Positions 8,467 to 17,642 of a DNA stretch of 64,000 nucleotides are shown here, one piece after another. The first letter of the stretch is position 1; every line of letters begins with the position of its first letter. The translations under genes and the position numbers were made by a program. Below the pieces are notes generated by a model. It ran no database searches and was not told where the DNA came from. It saw only the letters and a list, made by a program, of their open reading frames with translations. This stretch comes from an uncultured Tenacibaculum sp. (lineage in GTDB: Bacteria > Bacteroidota > Bacteroidia > Flavobacteriales > Flavobacteriaceae): positions 186,001 through 250,000 of the forward strand of contig CANMCD010000003.1 of assembly GCA_947496185.1 (NCBI GenBank). The letters are read 5' to 3'.

Positions 8467-9357
8467 TTAATTATCGTAAAGATCGGAAGATAAATACCTA
8501 TCACCACGATCACATACAATTGCGACAATCACACCTTTGTCTATTTTTTCGGCAACCTGCAATGCAATATGTAGTGCACCTCCACTACTCATTCCTGCCA
8601 TGATACCTTCTATCTTAGCCAACTCTCTAGTAGCTTTTGTTGCTTCTTCTTGACTTACTTCTAGTATTTCATCTACCTTGTTTCTGTCAAATATTTTAGG
8701 TAAATATTCTGGTGACCATCTTCTAATTCCGGGAATACTCGACCCTTCCTTGGGTTGTGCTCCGATAATTTGTACGTTAGGATTCTGTTCTTTTAAATAC
8801 GAAGAAACTCCCATAATTGTTCCTGTTGTCCCCATAGCAGACACAAAATGTGTTACTTCTCCTTCGGTATCTTCCCAAATTTCAGGTCCAGTGGTTCTGT
8901 AATGTGCCTTCCAGTTATCGTTATTTTCAAATTGGTTCAACATGAAATATCCTTGCTTATAGCGTAATTCTAAAGCTTTATCTCTTGAACCTTCTATTCC
9001 TTCACTTGCTGGCGTCAATATCACTTCTGCACCGTAAGATCGCATAGTTTTCACACGTTCTTCCGTGGCATTTTCTGGCATAATCAATACCATGTTTACA
9101 CCTAATACTTTTGCCATTAATGCCAAAGCTATTCCAGTATTTCCACTGGTAGCTTCTACTAAATAATCCCCTTTTCTGATATTTTTTCTTTTGATTGCTT
9201 CTGCAATCATATTGTAAGCAGCCCTGTCTTTAACACTTCCTCCAGGATTATTACCTTCTAGTTTTAGTAATAATCGAACACCTTCTTTGTTCAGTACTGA
9301 ACTTACCTCAACTAATGGGGTATTACCTATACTATCTATAATAGTTTTTGTTTTCAT
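8467..9357 (-). CDS. cysM: Cysteine synthase (O-acetylserine sulfhydrylase)
   Basis: PLP enzyme that makes cysteine from O-acetylserine and sulfide. The 296-residue protein has the PLP lysine in GGSVKDRAAY, the substrate loop ATSGNTGIALA and the phosphate-binding Gly-rich segment GTTGTIMG. Its start is taken at the ATG at 9357 (MKTKTIIDSIGNTPLVE), which leaves 19 nt after cysE and matches family N-termini; the longer frame would overlap cysE. CysK/CysM separation is not certain from motifs; length and sequence favour CysM. It is the last gene of the sulfate-assimilation run, directly after its substrate-producing partner cysE. Confidence 0.92.
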   Translation of the reverse strand: MKTKTIIDSIGNTPLVEVSSVLNKEGVRLLLKLEGNNPGGSVKDRAAYNMIAEAIKRKNIRKGDYLVEATSGNTGIALALMAKVLGVNMVLIMPENATEERVKTMRSYGAEVILTPASEGIEGSRDKALELRYKQGYFMLNQFENNDNWKAHYRTTGPEIWEDTEGEVTHFVSAMGTTGTIMGVSSYLKEQNPNVQIIGAQPKEGSSIPGIRRWSPEYLPKIFDRNKVDEILEVSQEEATKATRELAKIEGIMAGMSSGGALHIALQVAEKIDKGVIVAIVCDRGDRYLSSDLYDN

Positions 9358-9376
9358 AAGTTCTGTTTTTAAAAAA

Positions 9377-10120
9377 TCAATTAACATATGATTTTCTGGT
9401 AGTTATAGTATTTTCTGATTCAAATGTAACTATTGATCCCGGTGAAACCGTATCTGTTATGCATACGTTTGCACCAATGATACTTCCTTCTCCTATCGTC
9501 ACTTCTCCACCTAAAATAGTAGCATTTGCATAAATGATTACATTATTTTCAATCGTCGGGTGTCGTTTAACACTTGCCAATTCTTTTTTCACTTGTAAAC
9601 CACCTAAAGTAACTCCTTGAAAAATTTTTACATGATCTTTTATCACTGTTGTTTCTCCAATAATAATACCTGTTGCATGGTCTATAAAAAAAGAGTCTCC
9701 TATAACCGCCCCTGGATGAATATCTGTTCCAGTAAGCCCATGTCCATATTCGCTGATCATCCTTGGTAAAATAGGAATATTCATTTTGTATAATTCGTGA
9801 CTTAATCGATGAATCGCAATGGCATGAAATCCCGGATAAGCAAGATATACTTCTGCAAGGGATTTACAAGCAGGATCACTACTTTCAAATGCTTCTGCAT
9901 CCAAATCAAGTTTTTCTCTAATCGTACAAAAAGAAGTACTGTATTGTTCCCATATTTTCACTTCTTCTGTTACATTAAGTCTCTTTAATATTGTAGTAAA
10001 CTTTTCTTTTAAAGAAGCTGCTCTTTTATTACATACATCATCAAATAATGCATAAAATAATTCCTTTGTAAAAAATGCTACTTCATCTTTTAATCTTAAA
10101 TCATACTTATTAAATTCCAT
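9377..10120 (-). CDS. cysE: Serine O-acetyltransferase
   Basis: Acetylates serine to O-acetylserine for cysteine synthase. The 247-residue protein has a helical N-terminal region, then the SAT core (FHAIAIHRLSHELY, GHGLTGTDIHPGAVIG) and a left-handed hexapeptide beta-helix (FFIDHATGIIIGET, TIGEGSIIGANV). The catalytic His and Asp positions are recognisable (GADIHP-like DIHPGA, and IDHATG). It belongs to the epsC/SAT group rather than the short sugar acetyltransferases. The C-terminal tail does not end in Ile, so docking of the CysK type is not evident. Confidence 0.92.
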   Translation of the reverse strand: MEFNKYDLRLKDEVAFFTKELFYALFDDVCNKRAASLKEKFTTILKRLNVTEEVKIWEQYSTSFCTIREKLDLDAEAFESSDPACKSLAEVYLAYPGFHAIAIHRLSHELYKMNIPILPRMISEYGHGLTGTDIHPGAVIGDSFFIDHATGIIIGETTVIKDHVKIFQGVTLGGLQVKKELASVKRHPTIENNVIIYANATILGGEVTIGEGSIIGANVCITDTVSPGSIVTFESENTITTRKSYVN

Positions 10121-10153
10121 AATTATTATCCCCTCTTTCTTGTGTTAAATATA

Positions 10154-10483
10154 CTATTCTGGTGCCAATTCTACTTCTAATCCTTCCAATTCTGGAGTAA
10201 TTTGAATTTGACATCCCAGTCTACTATTATCCTCCACATAAAAAGCCTCTGCTAGCATCGCGTCTTCATCATCGGTCATTTCTGGCAATTCATGAGTAGA
10301 TTTCACATAACATTGACAAGAAGCACACATGGCCATCCCTCCACAAATTCCAATAGTGCCTTCTGGAGCTAGTTCGTAAGAACGAACTACCTCCATAAGA
10401 TTCATTGCCATATCTGTAGGTGCTATAATTTCATGAATAACACCTTCTCTGTCTGTTATTTTTATATTTACATCTTGCTCCAT
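10154..10483 (-). CDS. 2Fe-2S ferredoxin
   Basis: A 109-residue ferredoxin. Three of the four cluster cysteines sit in GGMAMCASCQCYV (C-X2-C within C-G-G-M-A-M-C-A-S-C) and the last is in RLGCQIQIT, the adrenodoxin/putidaredoxin-type pattern. Its ATG overlaps the stop of the preceding reductase gene by one base (TAATG), so translation is coupled. With that reductase it very likely forms an NADPH-to-ferredoxin electron relay; inside a sulfate-reduction operon the natural electron acceptor is sulfite reductase or another assimilation enzyme. Confidence 0.88.
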   Translation of the reverse strand: MEQDVNIKITDREGVIHEIIAPTDMAMNLMEVVRSYELAPEGTIGICGGMAMCASCQCYVKSTHELPEMTDDEDAMLAEAFYVEDNSRLGCQIQITPELEGLEVELAPE

Positions 10484-11538
10484 TACTCAATTGCTTTTAC
10501 TACAGCCTTTGGCGCTTCTTTTTTTGTTCCATCAAATCCTTCTACACCTCCAACGGTAGTATACTTCATTACATATTTTTTATCTGGGTGAATACGTTGG
10601 TAAGCACTCTGACACATTAAGGTTGCTTCGTGGAAACCACATAAGATTAACTTTAGTTTCCCAGGATAGGTGTTTACATCTCCAATCGCATATATACCAG
10701 GTACATTTGTTTGATAATCCAATGCATTGTTTACTTTAATAGCATTCTTTTCAATTTCTAAGCCCCAATTTGCTATGGGCCCCAATTTTGGTGCTAAACC
10801 AAACAAAGGAATAAAATGATCTGTATTAACCGTAAAAGGATCTTTCCCCTTTGGAGAAACCGTTACTCCTGTTACTGTTCCTTCACCAACAATACTAGTT
10901 ACTTCAGCAGGTGTAATTAAATTGATCTTTCCTAAGTTTTTCAACTCTTGTACTTTTTCAACAGAATCTAAAGCACCTCTAAATTCATTTCTTCTATGAA
11001 TCAAGGTTACCGATTTTGCTACATCTGTCAAGAAAATAGACCAGTCTAAAGCAGAGTCTCCTCCTCCTGCTATTACCACATCTTTATCTCGGTAAAGTTC
11101 GGGCTCTTTAATCATATATTCAACCCCTTTGTCTTCATAGTCTGCTATGTTAGCAATAGGTGGTTTACGAGGTTCAAAACTTCCAAGGCCTCCTGCAATG
11201 GCAACTACTGGTGCTTGGTGTTTGGTACCTTTATTAGTTGTTACAATAAAACTACCGTCTTCTTGTTTTTCGATGGTATCTGCTCTTTCTCCTAAAGTAA
11301 ACCCGGGTTCAAATTGTTTGATTTGCTCCATCAATTTATGGGTAAGATCACCAGCTAAAATCTCTGGATATGCTGGAATATCATAAATAGGTTTTTTGGG
11401 GTAAATTTCAGAACATTGTCCTCCAGGTTGGGGTAATGCATCAATTAAATGACAACGTAATTTTAGCAATCCTGCTTCAAATACTGTAAATAATCCTGTA
11501 GGGCCTGCGCCTATTATTAATATATCTGTCTTTATCAT
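10483..11538 (-). CDS. Ferredoxin--NADP(+) reductase, thioredoxin-reductase-like
   Basis: A 351-residue two-dinucleotide-fold flavoprotein: FAD site GAGPTGLFTVFEAG at the N-terminus, PQPGGQCSEIYP, NADPH site VIAGGGDSALDW, and the C-terminal AIGDVNTYPGK FAD motif. There is no CXXC redox pair, which separates it from thioredoxin reductases and places it with TrxR-like ferredoxin reductases. It is coupled to the 2Fe-2S ferredoxin gene. The role as electron source for sulfite reductase is inferred from operon position. Confidence 0.9.
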   Translation of the reverse strand: MIKTDILIIGAGPTGLFTVFEAGLLKLRCHLIDALPQPGGQCSEIYPKKPIYDIPAYPEILAGDLTHKLMEQIKQFEPGFTLGERADTIEKQEDGSFIVTTNKGTKHQAPVVAIAGGLGSFEPRKPPIANIADYEDKGVEYMIKEPELYRDKDVVIAGGGDSALDWSIFLTDVAKSVTLIHRRNEFRGALDSVEKVQELKNLGKINLITPAEVTSIVGEGTVTGVTVSPKGKDPFTVNTDHFIPLFGLAPKLGPIANWGLEIEKNAIKVNNALDYQTNVPGIYAIGDVNTYPGKLKLILCGFHEATLMCQSAYQRIHPDKKYVMKYTTVGGVEGFDGTKKEAPKAVVKAIE

Positions 11539-11541
11539 TTT

Positions 11542-12123
11542 CTATAATTTAACCAAACTCTCTGTAAGCTTATTTAACGTTTGTACTTTTTTTTCGAAAT
11601 TTCCTTTTATTGTTTTTCTATATCTGTTTAAATTCTGAACCAATTGATTGATGTCTTCGGGTACTACTTCTTCAAAAAATTGACGTAACCTTTTAGCTGT
11701 AGTAGGCGATTGACCGTTGGTTGAAATAGCAACCTTAACGTTCCCTTTGGTTACAATCCCCCCCATAAAGAAATCACAATAAGGTGGATTATCCGCAACA
11801 TTAACCAACTTGCTTTGCGCCCTACAATCATGATAAACCTGCATATTTACCTCAGGATTATCCGTTGTAGCAATTACAATATGTTTGTCTGTCAAATAAC
11901 TACTTCTGTAAACATCATCAACAATAGTAACATCTGCCTTTAAGGCCTCTTTAATTGTTCCTTCTCTATAAAAAGGAGCTACCATAGTTACTTTAGCATT
12001 TGGACTTGATTTTAGTAAGAAACTTAGCTTTTCTTCAGCTACGTATCCTCCACCCACAATAAGAACTTCTAATTCTTTTACTTTTAAAAAGACTGGGTAT
12101 AAGTTATTTCTTTCTTTGTTCAT
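11542..12123 (-). CDS. Precorrin-2 dehydrogenase / sirohydrochlorin ferrochelatase-type protein
   Basis: Corresponds to the N-terminal CysG/Met8p domain: YPVFLKVKELEVLIVGGGYVAEEK contains the NAD-binding GGG, and VNVADNPPYCDFFMGGIV with ISTNGQSPT are family blocks. At 193 residues it is a stand-alone domain. It makes siroheme, the cofactor of the sulfite reductase encoded upstream, together with the CobA homologue whose gene overlaps it by 4 bp. Whether it also inserts iron cannot be told from sequence alone. Confidence 0.88.
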   Translation of the reverse strand: MNKERNNLYPVFLKVKELEVLIVGGGYVAEEKLSFLLKSSPNAKVTMVAPFYREGTIKEALKADVTIVDDVYRSSYLTDKHIVIATTDNPEVNMQVYHDCRAQSKLVNVADNPPYCDFFMGGIVTKGNVKVAISTNGQSPTTAKRLRQFFEEVVPEDINQLVQNLNRYRKTIKGNFEKKVQTLNKLTESLVKL

Positions 12124-12890
12124 CCTACGGTTTCTTTTGACACAACTTCTTGTTGTAATTGTACTAACTTTTCTCTATGATTGACAACTGTTCCCAATAC
12201 AATAATTGCGGGATTGCTTAGTCCCTGTTTTTCTACAATACTTTCAATTGTACTCACAGTTCCTATACCTATTTTTTCTTCAGGCGTTGTACCATTCTGA
12301 ATAATAGCTACTGGCAATTCATTCTTCCCTTCCGCTTTAAATAAGGTTATTATTTCTGATAATTTCCCCATTCCCATCAATATTACCACCGTAGCATTTG
12401 ACTTTGCTGCTAATGCTACATCTGATGATAATTGATGTTGTTTTGTCGTACCTGTAATAACCCAAAAACTTTCAGAGCTTCCTCTTTTAGTAAGTGGAAT
12501 GTTTTGATAAGCAGGCACTGCCAATGAAGAAGAAATTCCTGGAACCATAGCCACTTCTAAACCATAAGCGACAGCATACTCCATTTCTTCTGCACCTCTT
12601 CCAAAAATAAACGGATCACCTCCTTTTAACCGTACTACGTGTCCATGACTATGTGCACGTGCAACAATTAACTCATTAATCTGCTCTTGTTGATATCGAT
12701 AACAACCCTTACGCTTGCCTACAAAAATCATTTCAGCTGCTGAATTTACATATTCCAATAACACTGGGTTTACCAATGCATCGTACATGACTACATCTGC
12801 TTCTTTCAATGTATTTATAGCCTTTAACGTGATTAACTCCTCATCACCTGGCCCTGCTCCTACTACGGTTAATTTTGGTTGCTTTTTCAT
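12120..12890 (-). CDS. cobA: Uroporphyrinogen-III C-methyltransferase
   Basis: First dedicated siroheme step: SAM-dependent methylation of uroporphyrinogen III. The 256-residue protein has the family signatures VGAGPGDEELITLKA, VVRLKGGDPFIFGRGAEE and VPGISSSLAVPAYQNIPLTKRG. It overlaps the next gene by 4 bp and starts 11 nt after the sulfite reductase gene, a compact siroheme-plus-enzyme block. Confidence 0.94.
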   Translation of the reverse strand: MKKQPKLTVVGAGPGDEELITLKAINTLKEADVVMYDALVNPVLLEYVNSAAEMIFVGKRKGCYRYQQEQINELIVARAHSHGHVVRLKGGDPFIFGRGAEEMEYAVAYGLEVAMVPGISSSLAVPAYQNIPLTKRGSSESFWVITGTTKQHQLSSDVALAAKSNATVVILMGMGKLSEIITLFKAEGKNELPVAIIQNGTTPEEKIGIGTVSTIESIVEKQGLSNPAIIVLGTVVNHREKLVQLQQEVVSKETVG

Positions 12891-12901
12891 CTTTTAGAGG
12901 T

Positions 12902-15007
12902 TTAATTTTCTACAGTTATTTTTCTAAACGCATCTACCTTTTGATAAAAGTTTTTTGCGTCATTTAAATATTTTTTAGCAAACTCTTCTGAAGGTTCGTT
13001 TTCTTTAATTTGATTTACTAAACTCGAAAATGAACCAGCTAACTCCAACTTATTTGTTGCTACAAATACTTCATCAAAATTAGCGATAATACCTGCATGG
13101 GTATTGGTCTTAGCTCCTTCTGAAGTTAACAATGCTTTTGCTGTGTTTACTATCGCAGAATAAGAATGATAGATACTATCTGCCCATTGTGCTTCTTTAA
13201 GTGTTTCTTCTGCATTTTGCAATTTCTCTTCACTTTCAAATAATAAAGTAGCAATCAAATCGATAACAACTCCTGCACATTCTCCTACCCCTACAGCTTT
13301 CACATAGTTCTTATCATGCCCCCAGTCGATAAAATCATCATCTGTTAAATTGGTTGTATCTGATAAATGCTTCAAAATATCATAAAAATATTTCTTACCT
13401 TTTTCATCATAATACCCTAAGAAATCATGATTATTATCTTTCTTATTGGCTTCGAAATCATTTAGTAAAATTCTCAATGCTTCTGGTCCTCTTTTACTTG
13501 GTACTTTTACCAATTTATCCGAAAACCTTCCTGCTCCATCTCCTAAAATTCCTCCTCCAACTAATATTTGTAAAGCAGGTGCCATTAAATTACCCACTTT
13601 TACAGACATCCCTTGGAATCCAATATGAGCCATACTGTGCTGCCCACAAGCATTCATACAACCGCTAATTTTTATAGCGATCTCTTTATTGTTTAAATAC
13701 TGAGGGTATTCTTTTTGGATTACATTTTCCAATTCTTTAGTAATTCCAGTACTACTTGCAATACCTAAGTTACAAGTATCCGTCCCGGGACAAGCAGTGA
13801 TATCTGCCATACTATTATACCCTAAGTCTACAAAACCTAACTTTTTTAGTTCCGTATAAAAGAATGGTAAAAATGCTGCTCTTACATGACGAATTAAAAT
13901 GTTTTGACGCAAGGTAAAACGTAATTCATTTGCTGCATATTTTTTAATTAAATCTGCTAACAACCTCGCTTCTTTTGTATAAAAATCACCTATTTTAACC
14001 TTAATTCCTATCGCATACAGTCCTTCTTGTTTTTGTTTACTTACGTTAGACTGCTTCCACTTCTCAAAATGTGCTGTATCTTCAATAGTTACTTCAGGTA
14101 CTTCATTCGTTTCGAAGGTAATTTCTCCTTCAAATTTTGAAGTATCTATCGCATACGTTTGGTATGCTAACGCTTTTCTTTCTTCCTCAACTAAAGCTAA
14201 AAAACCGTCAAGTTTTACATCTTTTAATAAAAACTTTAATCTTGCCTTCGCTCTCTTAGAACGTTCTCCGTATCTATCAAACACACGAAGCACTCCTTCT
14301 ATCGTTGGTATTAATACATCTTCTTCTAAGAATTCATACATTACATCAGCAGGACGTGGTTGTGCACCTAACCCACCAGCTAATAAGACTTTAAAACCTC
14401 TAACTTCTTTACCCTCTACTGTTTTAGTTTTTGCTATAAATCCTAAATCGTGAATAAAACTAATAGCAGTATCATCTTCAGAAGATGAGAAAGACATCTT
14501 GAACTTTCTCCCCATTTCCTGACAAATTGGATTTCGTAAGAAGAATTCGAAAGTAGCATGTGCATATGGTGTTACATCAAAAGGTTCGTTGGGATCAATC
14601 CCTGCTGTTTCTGATGCTGTTACATTACGAACTGCATTACCACAAGCCTCACGTAACGTAATATCGTCTTTTTCTAATTGTGCCCAAAGTTCAGGGGTTC
14701 TATCTAAACTTACATGGTGAATTTGGATATCTTGACGTGTAGTGATATGCAATCTTCCACGTGAATATTCATCAGAAACCTCTGATATTCTATGTAATTG
14801 TTCACTCGTTACTTTACCATAAGGCAACTTGATACGAATCATTTGTACGCCTAACTGACGTTGTCCGTATACCCCTCTAGCCAAACGTAAACTTCTAAAT
14901 CGTTCTTCATCTACTTTTCCTTCTTTAAATAGACGTATTTTACGTTCTAACTCTAGAATATCTTTTTCTACAATTGGGTTTTCTATTTCTGTTCTAAAAC
15001 TTTGCAT
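12902..15007 (-). CDS. Sulfite reductase hemoprotein with C-terminal HEPN-like region
   Basis: Residues 1 to about 525 are a nitrite/sulfite reductase core: LHITTRQDIQIHHV, siroheme-binding arginines, and the four cysteines that hold the 4Fe-4S/siroheme centre at C406, C412 (TACPGTDTCNLG) and C450, C454 (GCMNACGQH). It reduces sulfite to sulfide. About 170 further residues follow; from about 585 to 695 they are all helical and resemble a HEPN domain (SIYHSYSAIVNTAKALL, then a THAGIIANF segment). The usual HEPN RNase R-X4-6-H motif is not visible, so a structural or partner-binding role is more likely. Neighbouring ferredoxin genes suggest it is ferredoxin-dependent rather than fed by a CysJ-like flavoprotein, which is absent here. 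Confidence 0.9.
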   Translation of the reverse strand: MQSFRTEIENPIVEKDILELERKIRLFKEGKVDEERFRSLRLARGVYGQRQLGVQMIRIKLPYGKVTSEQLHRISEVSDEYSRGRLHITTRQDIQIHHVSLDRTPELWAQLEKDDITLREACGNAVRNVTASETAGIDPNEPFDVTPYAHATFEFFLRNPICQEMGRKFKMSFSSSEDDTAISFIHDLGFIAKTKTVEGKEVRGFKVLLAGGLGAQPRPADVMYEFLEEDVLIPTIEGVLRVFDRYGERSKRAKARLKFLLKDVKLDGFLALVEEERKALAYQTYAIDTSKFEGEITFETNEVPEVTIEDTAHFEKWKQSNVSKQKQEGLYAIGIKVKIGDFYTKEARLLADLIKKYAANELRFTLRQNILIRHVRAAFLPFFYTELKKLGFVDLGYNSMADITACPGTDTCNLGIASSTGITKELENVIQKEYPQYLNNKEIAIKISGCMNACGQHSMAHIGFQGMSVKVGNLMAPALQILVGGGILGDGAGRFSDKLVKVPSKRGPEALRILLNDFEANKKDNNHDFLGYYDEKGKKYFYDILKHLSDTTNLTDDDFIDWGHDKNYVKAVGVGECAGVVIDLIATLLFESEEKLQNAEETLKEAQWADSIYHSYSAIVNTAKALLTSEGAKTNTHAGIIANFDEVFVATNKLELAGSFSSLVNQIKENEPSEEFAKKYLNDAKNFYQKVDAFRKITVEN

Positions 15008-15043
15008 GACTTTGTTGTTGATTGCTTAAAAGCGTTAATACTA

Positions 15044-15388
15044 CTAGTGTAAAAACTCCTGCTTGGCTAAAAGCTCCTCTTCTGTTTCTACTTGGTCTTC
15101 ATCTGGCACACAACAATCTACAGGGCAAACTGCTGCACATTGTGGTTCTTCATGAAATCCTTTACATTCTGTACACTTATCAGCTACTATAAAATAATAT
15201 TCGTCTGATATAGGCTCTTGTTCTTCATTGGCATCTACTGCTCTCCCGTTCGGAAACGTTACTTCTCCTTCAAGAGCGGTTCCCTCACTATAGGTCCAAT
15301 CTACCGCTCCTTCATAGATTGCTGTATTGGGACACTCTGGCTCACACGCTCCGCAATTGATGCACTCATCTGTAATAATAATTGCCAT
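15044..15388 (-). CDS. 4Fe-4S dicluster ferredoxin
   Basis: A 114-residue ferredoxin with the motif [19 protein letters not shown] near the N-terminus and a second set [22 protein letters not shown] near the middle, the layout of YfhL-type dicluster ferredoxins. It lies between cysN and the sulfite reductase gene, so it is a plausible direct electron donor to the reductase. That pairing is inferred from position. Confidence 0.9.
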   Translation of the reverse strand: MAIIITDECINCGACEPECPNTAIYEGAVDWTYSEGTALEGEVTFPNGRAVDANEEQEPISDEYYFIVADKCTECKGFHEEPQCAAVCPVDCCVPDEDQVETEEELLAKQEFLH

Positions 15389-15407
15389 AGGTAACCTGTT
15401 ATTTATG

Positions 15408-16655
15408 TTATTTTATAAACCCTACTCCTGCCGTAGTATTCGTTTTAGCATCTACTAGTATAAAAGATCCGTTCGCTTTATTTTCATCGTAACGATCTAC
15501 GAATAAAGGTTTACTTACTCTAAGAGAAACCTCTCCAATTTCGTTTAATGATAATTGCGAAGGACTTTCTTCTTTTCCAGAAAAATCAGTATGAATTAAC
15601 GAAGCTAAGTTGGTAACTTTCACCTGTGCATCGTTTATACCATGCTTTATATAATATTTCTGTGACACCTGTAACGGTGTTTTATCCATCCAACAAATGG
15701 TAGCATCCAATTGTTTAACTACTTTAGGTTCTTCACCTTTTTTTACTAACATATCTCCTCGACTGATATTTACATCATCTTCTAAGGTGATATTTACAGC
15801 ACTTCCTCTTTTAGCCTCTTGAAAGGTTTTGTCAAAAAAGTGTATTTCTTTGATTTTAGATTGTGTTGCTGAAGGAAGTACTGTTACCTCATCTCCAACC
15901 GATAAGTTTCCTCCGTATAACTTCCCTGCATAACCTCTAAAATCATGATATTCATCTGTTTTAGGTCTAATGACTGTCTGTACTGGAAAACGAGCTTGTG
16001 ATTCCTCTTGTACATCTTCTGGTGATAAGCTTTCTAAATGATCTAATAAACTTACGCCATCATACCAATCAATTCTATCCGACTTTTCCACTACATTATC
16101 TCCTTTCAATGCAGAAATTGGAATAAATGTTATGTTTTGTCCTTTGTATTCGCTTTTTTCTGCTAAATACTCGATTTCTCCTTTGATTTGATTAAACTTT
16201 TCTTCTGAATAATCAACCAAATCCATTTTATTAACTGCGATCACTACATCTTTAACTCTTAATAAGTTATTGATGAAGAAATGACGATACGTTTGTTCTA
16301 CAACTCCATTTCTTGCGTCTACCAATACAATCGATGCTTGTGAGTTTGATGCTCCAGTAACCATATTTCTAGTGTATTCAACATGCCCCGGTGTATCCGC
16401 AATGATAAAGCTAGTTTTGGGAGTTGAAAAATATATATGTGCTACATCAATAGTTATTCCTTGTTCTCTTTCAGCCACTAACCCATCTGTTGCTAAAGAA
16501 AAATCTAAGTAGTCAAATCCTCTTTGCTTACTTTTTTCTTCGATTGCTTGTAGTTTGTCTTCGGTTAATGATTTTGTATCGTATAAAATTCGACCTATCA
16601 ATGTACTCTTACCATCATCTACACTTCCTGCTGTTGCTATTTTCAGTACGTTCAT
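15408..16655 (-). CDS. cysN: Sulfate adenylyltransferase subunit 1 (GTPase)
   Basis: GTPase partner of CysD in making adenylyl sulfate (APS) from sulfate and ATP. At 415 residues it has [13 protein letters not shown] (G1), DTPGH (G3) and NKMD (G4) and EF-Tu-like C-terminal beta domains. It ends at normal CysN length with no APS kinase domain fused, unlike CysNC proteins. Confidence 0.95.
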   Translation of the reverse strand: MNVLKIATAGSVDDGKSTLIGRILYDTKSLTEDKLQAIEEKSKQRGFDYLDFSLATDGLVAEREQGITIDVAHIYFSTPKTSFIIADTPGHVEYTRNMVTGASNSQASIVLVDARNGVVEQTYRHFFINNLLRVKDVVIAVNKMDLVDYSEEKFNQIKGEIEYLAEKSEYKGQNITFIPISALKGDNVVEKSDRIDWYDGVSLLDHLESLSPEDVQEESQARFPVQTVIRPKTDEYHDFRGYAGKLYGGNLSVGDEVTVLPSATQSKIKEIHFFDKTFQEAKRGSAVNITLEDDVNISRGDMLVKKGEEPKVVKQLDATICWMDKTPLQVSQKYYIKHGINDAQVKVTNLASLIHTDFSGKEESPSQLSLNEIGEVSLRVSKPLFVDRYDENKANGSFILVDAKTNTTAGVGFIK

Positions 16656-16725
16656 TTTAGTATCTTGTTTTTTCTATTTTAGTATAAAACTTGAATAGCT
16701 TGTTAGTTTCTGTTGTTTTTGTTTT

Positions 16726-17631
16726 TTAAAAGTAGCCTTGTTGTTTACGTTTTTCCATGGCTGCTTCGGATCTTTTATCGTCTATTCTTGCTCCTCTTTC
16801 AGAAATTGTCGACACTCTAATTTCATCAACAATGGTATCAATATCGGTTGCTTCAGACAATACTGCGGCGGTACAACTCATATCCCCTACGGTTCTAAAT
16901 CGTACCATTCTTTCTTCTACCTTTTCATCTTCTTCTCTATATACGACTTCATCATTTACTGACCATATTAATCCATCTCTTATGAATGTGTCTCTTTTAT
17001 GAGCAAAATAAATCGATGGAATTTCTATGTTCTCCGCTTGAATGTATGACCAAACATCTAATTCTGTCCAATTTGAAATTGGGAACACACGTACATTTTG
17101 TCCTAAATCAATACGACCATTTAACATGTCAAACAATTCTGGGCGTTGATTTTTTTCATCCCATTGTCCAAAATCATCTCTTACTGAAAAAATACGCTCT
17201 TTAGCCCTAGCTTTTTCTTCATCTCTTCTTGCTCCACCGATACATGCGTCAAAGCCGAACTCTTCAATAGCATCTAGTAAAGTTTCGGTTTGCAACATAT
17301 TTCTACTAGCATACTTTCCTGTCTCTTCTTTTACTTTTCCTGCATCAATATTGTCTTGTACATTTCTTACAATCAACTCGACACCCAGTTCCTTTACCAA
17401 TCGATCTCTAAACTCGATAGTTTCAGGGAAATTGTGTCCCGTATCAACATGTAATAATGGAAAAGGAATCTTAGCAGGATAAAATGCTTTTTGTGCAAGT
17501 CTTACCAATGTAATACTATCTTTACCTCCTGAAAAAAGCAACACAGGTTTTTCGAATTGTGCTACTACTTCTCTCATTATATATATGGCTTCACTCTCTA
17601 AGGCTCCTACACTAATAATATTCGTATTCAT
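16726..17631 (-). CDS. cysD: Sulfate adenylyltransferase subunit 2
   Basis: The catalytic ATP sulfurylase subunit, 301 residues from the ATG at 17631. The PP-loop FSGGKDSITLVRLA lies near the N-terminus, followed by HVDTGHNFPET and GGARRDEEKARAKER. A longer frame exists upstream, but the chosen start (MNTNIISVGALESEAIYIM) leaves 11 nt after the cysH stop and matches family N-termini. It is translated just before cysN, its obligate partner. Confidence 0.95.
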   Translation of the reverse strand: MNTNIISVGALESEAIYIMREVVAQFEKPVLLFSGGKDSITLVRLAQKAFYPAKIPFPLLHVDTGHNFPETIEFRDRLVKELGVELIVRNVQDNIDAGKVKEETGKYASRNMLQTETLLDAIEEFGFDACIGGARRDEEKARAKERIFSVRDDFGQWDEKNQRPELFDMLNGRIDLGQNVRVFPISNWTELDVWSYIQAENIEIPSIYFAHKRDTFIRDGLIWSVNDEVVYREEDEKVEERMVRFRTVGDMSCTAAVLSEATDIDTIVDEIRVSTISERGARIDDKRSEAAMEKRKQQGYF

Positions 17632-17642
17632 AATCATGTTTT

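Noticed and set aside
12120-12890. cobA with the downstream dehydrogenase as part of cobalamin synthesis
   Set aside because: Their place between sulfite reductase and its electron carriers points to siroheme; no other cobalamin genes are present, although MetH needs B12.
13354-13668. Plus-strand open frames of 60-104 codons inside the sulfite reductase gene
   Set aside because: They lie antisense to a conserved, motif-bearing coding region and have no family features or initiation context.
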